Below, piece after piece: positions 1-5,376 of a stretch of DNA of 8,958 nucleotides (positions are counted from its first letter, which is position 1; the number at the start of each line of letters is the position of its first letter). The notes beneath the pieces are model-generated. The model was not told the DNA's origin. It did no database searches and worked only from the letters and a program-made list of their open reading frames with translations. The stretch comes from Clostridia bacterium. GTDB lineage: Bacteria > Bacillota > Clostridia > Christensenellales > Borkfalkiaceae. Position numbers and translations under genes: made by a program. Location of the stretch: positions 1 to 8,958 of the forward strand of contig CAAGAM010000153.1 in the NCBI GenBank assembly GCA_900767815.1, read 5' to 3'.

Positions 1-1535
1 ATTTTCGTATAATTGTACGACCATATTTTTTCCGACAGTACTTTCGATAAATCGGTTTCGGTAAAATTGCCGTTATCGTAATGCAATTCCTTATAACGTA
101 CGGTAACGGTAAGTTCAACGGGCGGAACGACTTCTATTTCAAGCCGAGCCATGCAATCCGCCAATAAGTTTGTATCGGACGTGCTGACAGTCAGAGCGAC
201 TACGTTTCCGTCGGAAACGGTTTTTGTAATCGTTACGCGCCCGTCGGATTCATACGGATTATAAATTACGTAATTATTAAAATCCGTGTTTTCAACATTC
301 CAGTTGAAATTATTGGAAAGGCTTGTTTTTACGTTGCTTGTATCAAACGTTATCGTCGTAATTCCGTTCTTTGTAACGATATTCCCAGAACGAAGATATA
401 TCGACGAATGTGCCGAATCGTTTGTCGTTACCACTACGGTAAAATCTTTCGCTTTAAACGGATCATAGGTAATAGTAAAAACGCCCTCGTTTTTTGCTCC
501 GTCATATGTATAATCGTAGCCTGCGGCTTCCAACAATGTATATTCGTCTTTAAGATAAGTGGAATCGGGAGAGGAAACGTTGTACCCGATTTCCGAACGG
601 ATTACGTTAAAATCGCTTAGCGATTCCTGTCTGAGATTCAGAATCTTTGAAAACAAATAAGACTTGCTCATACTTGCCAGCGTTTCCGCCTGATAATTAT
701 CGGTATGCCAAGGAATCGCGCCGTCGTTTTGAGCATTTGTATTAGTTACATTTCTGTATTTGAAAGAAATATTGAAATTTTTATTTTCATACGGTAATCC
801 CGCCGCTTTTCGGATACATTGTAAGCGATATACCGTAGGAGAAGAGGACAAATCCAAAGTCGGGGTATCGTATAAATCGGACTGTAACGTATCATACGCC
901 AGTTCTTTTACCGATTTATGTATATATTCCGATTTTTTCAGAAACTTATATGAAGAGGAATATTCCCATTGGGTGCTGGTACGTTTATCCCGATATTCGG
1001 TTTCAATTACGACGGCAACGAAATAATAGTACGACGTATCTTTATCTACGTCGTTCGTCGCAAATTTAGCGGATACATAACTGTAATCGGGGAACAAGGA
1101 AGAATCAAATTCATATACGGTAAAAAGAGATTGAAAGTTTACAGAAGAATAACTCGAACCTGCATATCCCGACAATTCTTTCGTGCGTAATGCCATAATG
1201 TGCCCGATAAGACGTTTTTGTAAAACTGCCATTTTGCCGTGCCCGGTATCTTCGTATTGTTCGGTTGTCCATACGCTCGTTCCCAACGAAGAGGCGTAAT
1301 CCGAACCGATAAACGCTCGTAAAGAATAATTCGAAGAATAATCGCTCGTAGAAGTATCCGCTACCACATACGAAGAATTTTCCAACACCGCAAGAGTATC
1401 GCTGCCGTAACTTTCCTGCGCATATGCGGAAAGTTCCGCCTGAGAGTTGTGCATTATAAGCCCGACGGCAAAAACAACGATCCCCGCAAACAGCGGAAGC
1501 AATATATTTAATAAAAATTTTTTTGACCGATTCAT
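1..1535 (-). CDS. Large signal-anchored Ser/Tyr-rich surface protein, partial (C-terminus beyond window)
   Basis: The reverse frame is open from an ATG at 1535 to the window edge, giving 511 complete codons with no stop. An AAGGA site lies about 10 nt upstream of the start. The first residues (MNRSKKFLLN) are basic, followed by a hydrophobic segment at about residues 8-28 and then a polar Ala/Ser/Tyr-rich stretch (LSAYAQ), so this is a signal peptide or an N-terminal anchor with the bulk of the protein outside the cell. The rest is rich in Ser, Thr, Tyr, Asn and Asp and poor in Cys, and its C-terminal visible part has alternating beta-type segments (for example VVPPVELTVTVRYKEL) as in repeated extracellular beta domains. 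I do not recognise a named family. It is the last visible gene of the minus-strand cluster, 85 nt after the LRR protein gene. An envelope or adhesion role is inference from topology and composition only. Confidence 0.75.
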   Translation of the reverse strand, partial: MNRSKKFLLNILLPLFAGIVVFAVGLIMHNSQAELSAYAQESYGSDTLAVLENSSYVVADTSTSDYSSNYSLRAFIGSDYASSLGTSVWTTEQYEDTGHGKMAVLQKRLIGHIMALRTKELSGYAGSSYSSVNFQSLFTVYEFDSSLFPDYSYVSAKFATNDVDKDTSYYYFVAVVIETEYRDKRTSTQWEYSSSYKFLKKSEYIHKSVKELAYDTLQSDLYDTPTLDLSSSPTVYRLQCIRKAAGLPYENKNFNISFKYRNVTNTNAQNDGAIPWHTDNYQAETLASMSKSYLFSKILNLRQESLSDFNVIRSEIGYNVSSPDSTYLKDEYTLLEAAGYDYTYDGAKNEGVFTITYDPFKAKDFTVVVTTNDSAHSSIYLRSGNIVTKNGITTITFDTSNVKTSLSNNFNWNVENTDFNNYVIYNPYESDGRVTITKTVSDGNVVALTVSTSDTNLLADCMARLEIEVVPPVELTVTVRYKELHYDNGNFTETDLSKVLSEKIWSYNYTK

Positions 1536-1620
1536 AATTGTTCGTTCCTTTTCTTTAAATTAAAATCCGTAGCCGCAAAGAACTGTGGCTTTTAAATTTC
1601 ATACGCTACCGCCTTTTGTA

Positions 1621-2463
1621 TTATTCGTATACGATTTTATCGTTCCACACAGACAAATCGGAACATTCTTTATATTTTACAAATTCGTGGCGCGGCACAA
1701 TAATAGTGGAAAGATGTCCGCAATTAGTAAATATATCCGCGCTGATTTTTTCGGGAAGAGCCCCTTTAAACCTAACGGTTTTCAGCCACGTGCAACCAAG
1801 GAACGCTTCCTTTTCAATAGCATTTACATTTTCAGGAAGTTCTACGTTTTCTAAATTCGTATAACTGAAAGCATTTTGCCCGATTGATTTCAACGCGTTC
1901 GGCAATTTGATTTCTTCCATTTTATCTTCGTGAAATGCCCACGAGCCGATACGTTCTACGCTTTCGGGCAAGATCGCTTCGTCTACACCAGAACGATTGC
2001 AGAACCCCGGCGGGATTATCGTTATTCCGTCGGGTACGGCTACTTTTCTCAAATACGTACAACGAAAAAACATTTCATTTTGTAAATCGGAAGCCTGTAT
2101 ATCACCCGATACCATGATTAAATGATACCGCTGATCGTCCCTATATGTATGCGTATTTCCGCCGTTCGTTACTTCGCCGTCGCCCCAATCTACCGTCAAT
2201 TCTTTACGAAAATTCACAGTAGCCAATTTTTCGCCCGTAGAAACGACGGGAAATTCGCTTCCGTCCCACAATAAATACAAATTGTCTTTGTTCTGAAAAT
2301 ATCTGTCTCGAAAATTCTGCGTTACTTGTTCGTATTCTTCTTTCGCCGCGACTTCTTCTTTTTCTCGCTCGTGCTTTCTCACAAGCATAAAAAGCCCGAA
2401 CAAACCGAAGACCAATAATAAACACATTGCAAACGCCGCAATTCGTTTGATTTTGATTGCCAT
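1621..2463 (-). CDS. Membrane-anchored PKD-like and leucine-rich repeat (LRR_5/BspA-type) surface protein
   Basis: This 280-aa protein has a basic N-terminus and a hydrophobic segment at residues 8-28 followed by a charged stalk (about 29-50), as expected of a membrane-anchored extracellular protein. Residues 91-118 contain VDWGDGE, THTY and a following beta strand, the hallmark of the PKD-like module found in BspA-type proteins. Residues 135-255 hold about five LRR_5 repeats, each with the pattern LP-x3-x-I-x4-F (for example ILPESVERIGSWAF and VELPENVNAIEKEAF). The C-terminus (IIVP, then YK and W-x-DKIVYE) matches the usual end of this family. LRR_5 proteins act as surface binding proteins; the ligand here is unknown. 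The ATG at 2463 is preceded by GAGGT, which itself sits directly after a terminator-like hairpin. Confidence 0.85.
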   Translation of the reverse strand: MAIKIKRIAAFAMCLLLVFGLFGLFMLVRKHEREKEEVAAKEEYEQVTQNFRDRYFQNKDNLYLLWDGSEFPVVSTGEKLATVNFRKELTVDWGDGEVTNGGNTHTYRDDQRYHLIMVSGDIQASDLQNEMFFRCTYLRKVAVPDGITIIPPGFCNRSGVDEAILPESVERIGSWAFHEDKMEEIKLPNALKSIGQNAFSYTNLENVELPENVNAIEKEAFLGCTWLKTVRFKGALPEKISADIFTNCGHLSTIIVPRHEFVKYKECSDLSVWNDKIVYE

Positions 2464-2480
2464 TTTCTTTTTACCTCACA

Positions 2481-2529
2481 TAAAAATTCAAGTCCGCGCC
2501 GTTTCGTTTTTCTCTTTCGGCACGGACTT
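2481..2529 (-). terminator. Intrinsic-terminator-like hairpin between the 156-aa membrane protein gene and the LRR gene
   Basis: Reading the minus strand, AAGTCCGTGCCG (2529-2518) can pair with CGGCGCGGACTT (2501-2490) in a 12-bp stem with one G-U pair and a 16-nt A-rich loop. GAA and then five Ts (2486-2482) follow. This is the form of a Rho-independent terminator with a modest U run. It lies just 18 nt before the start codon of the downstream gene, so it may act as a leaky terminator or attenuator rather than an operon end. Confidence 0.6.
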
Positions 2530-2549
2530 TACCGTTTCTTTTGTTCCTT

Positions 2550-3020
2550 TTACTTTTTCACCGTTACGTTCACTTGCTCAACGTATCCGTTCATATTCGT
2601 TACCGTACACATATCTTCCGTTTCGGGAACAATCAGAAGCACACGATAGTACGATACCGTTTCGATTTTGCTGTTTAATACCATTGTTTCGGGAAGCTCG
2701 GTTATATCGTTTTCATAAGTCGTTCCCGCGCCGATAAATACTTTGTCCGCATTGTAGCAGAACACACGATATTTCACGATCCCGCCGTCGGCTACCGAGA
2801 TTTTCACGAATTTGTCTTTCGACTGCATTTTGGAGCGCAGGGCATAGCCGCTGTCGAGTTCTTCGCCGTCTACGTCGGAAATCGTGCCGATCTCGTATTC
2901 GAGTACCGTTAAATTCCGATCGGGTTCTTCGATTTTCTTTACTTTATAACCGATCACCGCAAGGCTCGCCGCTACCAACACGACGAACAGAGCAATACAT
3001 ACGTTTTTTAATGTTTTCAT
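2550..3020 (-). CDS. Single-pass membrane protein, paralogue of the adjacent 164-aa protein
   Basis: This 156-aa protein starts at an ATG at 3020 with a GAGGA site about 7 nt upstream, and lies 21 nt downstream of its neighbour's stop. Residues 1-7 (MKTLKNV) are basic, residues 8-26 form a membrane segment, and the remaining 130 residues are predicted extracytoplasmic with alternating beta strands. It shares KTLKNV just before the membrane segment and Y-x-IG-x-[IL]-SD shortly after it with the upstream protein, and both end in a V-x-(I/V)-T-V-x-K strand, so the two look like a tandem duplication that has diverged strongly. The function is unknown. A small beta-sandwich domain displayed at the cell surface is inference from topology. 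There are two cysteines in the visible exterior part. Confidence 0.75.
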   Translation of the reverse strand: MKTLKNVCIALFVVLVAASLAVIGYKVKKIEEPDRNLTVLEYEIGTISDVDGEELDSGYALRSKMQSKDKFVKISVADGGIVKYRVFCYNADKVFIGAGTTYENDITELPETMVLNSKIETVSYYRVLLIVPETEDMCTVTNMNGYVEQVNVTVKK

Positions 3021-3041
3021 TTACTTTTCCTCGCGTTTGTT

Positions 3042-3536
3042 TTATTTGTCTACCGTAATCGTTACTTGCCGCGAATATTCGAGCTTTTCCGAATTGCTGA
3101 TTTTTCCGTCCGCGTCTTCTTCGGGAATAATCTCGAAACGCACGTATTTCGCGCCGACCGTATCTGCCGCAAGTGCCGAAGTTTTGCTGTCAGCCAAGAT
3201 CGGCACGACTTTTAAAAACTTTTTGTCTTTGTCGTAAAGATTTGCGTACACTTTCACGGTGGCGGACTCTTTGATTTTCACTTCCGAAGTTTCCACGTCG
3301 TAATATTTTTCCGTAAACAGTCCGCCGTCTATGCCCGATTCCGCTTTGCCCGTGGTATCGGAAAGTTGTCCGATCGTGTATGCCGATACTGCCAAATCGA
3401 CTTGCTTTTTCTCGGTTACTTTCGCCAGCGCTACGATCCCCGCCGCAGAGCCTGCCAACGAAATCGTGCAAATCACGCCGACGAGTACGTTTTTCAACGT
3501 TTTTTTCTTTCCGTTTGCCGTATTGTATCTTGCCAT
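3042..3536 (-). CDS. Single-pass membrane protein, paralogue of the downstream 156-aa protein
   Basis: This 164-aa protein starts with MARYNTANGKKKTLKNV, so a basic cytoplasmic head precedes a membrane segment at residues 18-39. The exterior domain (about 45-164) is rich in Lys, Asp and Thr and has beta-type alternation, including VKVYANLYD and YVRFEII. The YTIGQLSD block at 53-60 and the closing VTITVDK correspond to YEIGTISD and NVTVKK in the downstream paralogue. The ATG at 3536 is served by AAAGGA inside a 45-nt leader that also precedes the GTG-started gene at 4859. No enzymatic motif is visible. A surface or envelope role is inferred from topology; I cannot assign a family. Confidence 0.75.
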   Translation of the reverse strand: MARYNTANGKKKTLKNVLVGVICTISLAGSAAGIVALAKVTEKKQVDLAVSAYTIGQLSDTTGKAESGIDGGLFTEKYYDVETSEVKIKESATVKVYANLYDKDKKFLKVVPILADSKTSALAADTVGAKYVRFEIIPEEDADGKISNSEKLEYSRQVTITVDK

Positions 3537-3580
3537 TTTCTTTTTCCTTTGCCGCTTATCGCATACGGCTCGCGTATTTT
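3536..3580 (-). repeat. 45-nt leader repeat, copy A (upstream of the 164-aa membrane protein)
   Basis: The sequence is 41/45 identical to 4860-4904 without gaps. On the minus strand it carries ATACG and CGTAT separated by five nt (3577-3563), then the AAAGGA ribosome binding site of the following gene. Two of the four differences between the copies fall inside the five-nt loop, so the small stem is kept in both. The last base of the repeat overlaps the A of the ATG start. Confidence 0.75.
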
Positions 3581-3587
3581 TTATTGT

Positions 3588-3779
3588 TTAATTTACCCAA
3601 CCGCGCCCGTAACGGTAGGTTGCTTTGCGCCCGTTTGCCGTATCGTGAAACGTTACGCAACCCTTATAACCCGCGCTGTTCGTTACGCAAGTGGACTTTT
3701 TCATAATATCTCGTTCGCGATAGCCACCCTCGCGAAACATTTTCTGCCGTTGTGCCTTTGATACTTTCACAAATGCCAT
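3588..3779 (-). CDS. Small basic protein of unknown function (63 aa)
   Basis: I place the start at an ATG at 3779 (MAFVKVSKAQRQKM) because GAGGT sits 8 nt upstream, directly after the stop of the previous gene. A longer reading from 3815 would overlap that gene. The product is 63 aa and strongly basic, with many Lys and Arg residues. It has an N-terminal helix-like part and a C-terminal Gly/Tyr-rich part (GYKG-CVTFHDT, ATYRYGRGW) with two Cys residues, resembling a small beta domain. No family is recognised. Its place in the chain of coupled genes at 3588-4298 suggests a shared accessory role. Basic charge would fit nucleic-acid binding, but that is inference only. Confidence 0.65.
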   Translation of the reverse strand: MAFVKVSKAQRQKMFREGGYRERDIMKKSTCVTNSAGYKGCVTFHDTANGRKATYRYGRGWVN

Positions 3780-3795
3780 TTTTTTCAACCTCGTA

Positions 3796-4086
3796 TCAAT
3801 ATCGACTTTTTTCAAAGTGATTTATTTTTTGTTTTACACTGCCGCGCCCGTCTGCCTTGTACAAATCAGCGAGCGTATCTTTTGCAGAGCGGTAACCATA
3901 AGTAATATCGGCATTTCCCGTTCCGATTCCGCGATAGCCTTTGCCGTTTTTATATGGCTTTCCCGTTAATACAACTTTATACCCGCCGTATGCACCGCCG
4001 ACCTGCAAACGATTCTTGGTATTTTTACAATACTTCGCGTTCATACGCGCGACTTCGCTTTCAAGATCTCTTTTTGTAATCGCCAT
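3796..4086 (-). CDS. Small basic protein of unknown function, mobile-element type (96 aa)
   Basis: The start is the ATG at 4086 (MAITKRDLESEVARMNAKYC), chosen because GGAGG lies 7 nt upstream and the preceding gene stops two nt before it. The same frame is open further up to 4338, but that extension would cover the whole 69-aa gene and is highly Arg/Lys-rich in the manner of a shadow frame. The product has an N-terminal helix (about 4-18), then a Gly/Tyr-rich central section (GGAYGGYKVVLTGK, RGIGTGNADITYGY) and a C-terminal helix with TLADLYKADGRG. This layout resembles short proteins common in phages and conjugative elements of Firmicutes, but I cannot name a family. The 63-aa gene follows after 16 nt. 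Confidence 0.7.
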   Translation of the reverse strand: MAITKRDLESEVARMNAKYCKNTKNRLQVGGAYGGYKVVLTGKPYKNGKGYRGIGTGNADITYGYRSAKDTLADLYKADGRGSVKQKINHFEKSRY

Positions 4087-4088
4087 TT

Positions 4089-4298
4089 TTAAGCCTCCGA
4101 TATAAGAGAATTTTTCATTTTTTCTTTCACTTCGGCGAACGTTTCTTTTACAAGAATACCCGTCGATTCGCCGTCGGTATCTATTCCCGTTTCGATGAAC
4201 ACACCGTCTTTCGTTTCCAAAACCGCACTTATCCTTGCCGTAGGGCATAACACCTTGCTGTTTTCCTGCTTTTCCGTTACCTCGATAAATCCCGTCAT
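4089..4298 (-). CDS. Small protein with a FlbD-like layout (69 aa)
   Basis: The start is an ATG at 4298 with GAGGA about 9 nt upstream, and the stop is two nt before the next ATG, so translation is probably coupled. The acidic 69-aa product begins MTGFIEVTEK, continues through two strand-like stretches (ARISAVLETKDGVFIETG) and ends with ILVKETFAEVKEKM. That order, an opening I-x-V-T strand, a turn and a final V-K-E-[ST]-x2-E-V-x2-K helix, resembles the short FlbD/FlbEa-like proteins that also occur widely in phages and integrative elements. The resemblance is by eye only. No flagellar gene is near, so a flagellar role is unlikely. The actual function is unknown. Confidence 0.65.
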   Translation of the reverse strand: MTGFIEVTEKQENSKVLCPTARISAVLETKDGVFIETGIDTDGESTGILVKETFAEVKEKMKNSLISEA

Positions 4299-4338
4299 TT
4301 CGTTTTCCTCGTTTCCTTTTCCGTCGTTTCTTTTCCAT

Positions 4339-4377
4339 AAGGGGATAGGGGCGGAAGAAACAACCTTGCCGCCCCTT
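4339..4377 (-). promoter_or_regulatory. Strong GC-rich hairpin with a competing third arm before the 69-aa gene
   Basis: On the minus strand AGGGGCGG-type arms (CCGCCCCT at 4354-4347 with AGGGGCGG at 4376-4369) form a perfect 8-bp stem with a 14-nt loop. A second CCCCTT (4344-4339) could pair with the first AAGGGG instead, giving two mutually exclusive structures. No U run follows, so this is not a standard terminator. It lies in the 90-nt gap after the 156-aa gene. Stop-proximal mRNA stabilisation or processing is possible. Confidence 0.5.
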
Positions 4378-4388
4378 GAATTGTTGCC

Positions 4389-4859
4389 TTATACCGTTGC
4401 CGTCGCGTTCTGTTGCGCTTTCTTCTGTTCCTTACGAAGCGAAATCAAAAGGAATTTCAACAGCACTTTATCGCTGTCGCGTTGCGGTTTTACGCCGCAA
4501 TCCCAAATTTCGCCGTCCTCGTCAACCGTTTGAACCTTGTATGATACATACGGCGTTTTCGTGCCGTCGTCGTTTACCATTACTTCGTCCGACATTATCA
4601 ATTCTGCCTTGTCCGTCATATCGAACAGAATGTCAAGCGGCTCATAACCGCCCTGATCTTTCGGCGCAAAGTCGATTTTCTTTTCTTGCCCGCGGATATA
4701 CCCGCACACCATATACGCATACAACGGGTGATTGTCTTTTGAAATCAACTGATTACCTTTCTCGTCTACAATCGGTTTTCTCACCATTACAAGATTGCCG
4801 TTCTTCGTTTCCGTTACCTTTTCCGTTACCTGCGCCGTGCCTTTCTTTTCGTTTGCCAC
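4389..4859 (-). CDS. Acidic-middle protein of unknown function, GTG start (156 aa)
   Basis: The start is GTG at 4859, because AAAGGA in the leader lies 8 nt upstream and no ATG fits. The protein is 156 aa, soluble, with no membrane segment. It has a Lys/Thr/Glu-rich head (about 1-25), a central part with VRKPIVDEKGN and LYAYMVCGYIRGQEKKIDFAPKDQGGYEPLDILF, an acidic strand-rich section (MSDEVMVNDDGTKTPYVSYKVQ, VDEDGEIWDCGVKP), and a Lys/Leu helix (about 130-147) with a low-complexity Gln/Ala/Thr tail. I do not recognise it. Its position downstream of the tRNA-like RNA and behind the second copy of the 45-nt leader is notable. A role in element DNA metabolism would be speculation. Confidence 0.7.
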   Translation of the reverse strand: MANEKKGTAQVTEKVTETKNGNLVMVRKPIVDEKGNQLISKDNHPLYAYMVCGYIRGQEKKIDFAPKDQGGYEPLDILFDMTDKAELIMSDEVMVNDDGTKTPYVSYKVQTVDEDGEIWDCGVKPQRDSDKVLLKFLLISLRKEQKKAQQNATATV

Positions 4860-4904
4860 TTTTCTTTTTCCTTTACCGCTTGTCGCATACGGTACGCGTA
4901 TTTT
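4860..4904 (-). repeat. 45-nt leader repeat, copy B (upstream of the 156-aa GTG-started gene)
   Basis: Copy B matches 3536-3580 at 41 of 45 positions. It contains the same ATACG/CGTAT stem (4901-4887 on the minus strand) with a different five-nt loop, then the AAAGGA ribosome binding site. Its last base touches the GTG start codon. It begins about 20 nt after the CCA end of the tRNA-like RNA. Confidence 0.75.
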
Positions 4905-4924
4905 ATTTTTAGTCCGTTCGGACT

Positions 4925-5000
4925 TGGCGAGGAATTGCGGACTTGAACCGCATTTTCAGACTTTCCCGTCTGCGTGTTTCCCGTTGACACTAACTTCCCC
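4925..5000 (-). tRNA. tRNA-like RNA, 76 nt, with CCA end and abnormal anticodon loop
   Basis: The minus strand folds as a cloverleaf. The acceptor stem is GGGGAA with TTCCTC (one G-U pair), or seven pairs if one G is bulged. U-A follow at positions 8-9. The D stem is GTGT/ACAC with a GGG-containing loop, and the anticodon stem is CAGAC/GTCTG. The variable part is four A residues. The T stem is TGCGG/CCGCA with loop TTCAAGT, then G73 and an encoded CCA. The T arm and total length are canonical. The anticodon loop GGGAAA has only six nt and lacks U33, A14 is replaced, and an extra G sits near the acceptor base. No amino acid can be assigned with confidence. It may be a decayed tRNA, an unusual element-borne tRNA, or a tRNA mimic with a non-decoding role. 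Confidence 0.6.
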
Positions 5001-5004
5001 GTAA

Positions 5005-5045
5005 AAGCGGTGCGAAAAAAGGAGTAAGAAAAAACGCTACCGCTT
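5005..5045 (-). other. Hairpin with U/C-rich loop directly upstream of the tRNA-like RNA
   Basis: AAGCGGT (5045-5039 on the minus strand) pairs with ACCGCTT (5011-5005), and GCG with CGC inside it after a one-base bulge. The loop is rich in T with CTTACTCCTT. The 5' end of the tRNA-like RNA begins four nt later. On the opposite strand the same stem is followed by ATTTTTT, so it would also look like a plus-strand terminator, but no plus-strand gene lies to its left. Confidence 0.5.
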
Positions 5046-5057
5046 ATTTTTTCTCTT

Positions 5058-5101
5058 TCGGCTCACATAACAAATTAGGAGGAGAAAAAATTCAGAGCCG
5101 A
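5058..5101 (-). other. Long-loop hairpin with an anti-Shine-Dalgarno-like loop
   Basis: TCGGCTC and GAGCCGA form a perfect 7-bp stem closing a 30-nt loop. On the minus strand, which is the transcribed direction of the cluster, the loop contains TCTCCTCC, complementary to GGAGG-type ribosome binding sites. On the plus strand it shows AGGAGGAG but no start codon follows at a usable distance. It sits 10 nt after the stop of the 84-aa gene. The function is unknown. Confidence 0.45.
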
Positions 5102-5110
5102 CAGAAAAAA

Positions 5111-5365
5111 TCAATAAGTAAAATCGTCGTTTGCGGGCGTTGTGCCTTTCACGTATCTGCCGTTTCCGTATACGTCGTTGCAATCGACAAGGTGATACTT
5201 TTTCAATTCGCGATCGTAATCGCCGCGTATGTACGTTTTTGTACCTTTTTTACCCGTCAGACGGATAAAATCACCTTTCTTAAAGTCTTTCACCGTTGCG
5301 TAACCTTTCGGATCGGTGCTGTTTTTCTTTGTCTTCCGCTTTGAATTAAAAGGATAAACCGACAT
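5111..5365 (-). CDS. Small basic SH3-like protein (84 aa)
   Basis: The start is an ATG at 5365 (MSVYPFNSKRKTKK), because GAGGT overlaps the space just behind the metalloprotease stop, 11 nt upstream. A longer reading up to 5467 would overlap that gene. The product has a basic tail (about 5-25) followed by a compact strand-rich part: VKDFKKGDFIRLTG, KTYIRGDYDRELKKYHLVDCNDV and YVKGTTPV-like ending. The GDFI-R-x-K pattern with an asparagine or aspartate turn resembles the small SH3-like beta barrels used by many element-encoded DNA- or RNA-associated proteins, but this is judged by eye. It follows the SprT-type gene closely and precedes the 251-nt noncoding block. Confidence 0.65.
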   Translation of the reverse strand: MSVYPFNSKRKTKKNSTDPKGYATVKDFKKGDFIRLTGKKGTKTYIRGDYDRELKKYHLVDCNDVYGNGRYVKGTTPANDDFTY

Positions 5366-5376
5366 TTTACACCTCG

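Noticed and set aside
1538..1600. Hairpin AGCC/GGCT between the LRR gene and the large surface gene as a terminator
   Set aside because: The stem is short with a mismatch and the T run is interrupted; not strong enough to call.
3796..4338. 180-codon reading on the minus strand extending the 96-aa gene upstream
   Set aside because: The extension covers the whole 69-aa gene in another frame, is extremely Arg/Lys-rich, and has no binding site at 4338 as good as the GGAGG before 4086.
4904..4926. AGTCCG/CGGACT palindrome after the tRNA-like RNA as a terminator
   Set aside because: On the minus strand it is followed by A residues, not Ts; the T run is on the wrong side.
5005..5052. Plus-strand intrinsic terminator (stem followed by ATTTTTT)
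   Set aside because: No plus-strand gene or promoter is visible to the left, so termination on that strand has no evident use; I annotate the hairpin on the cluster's strand instead.
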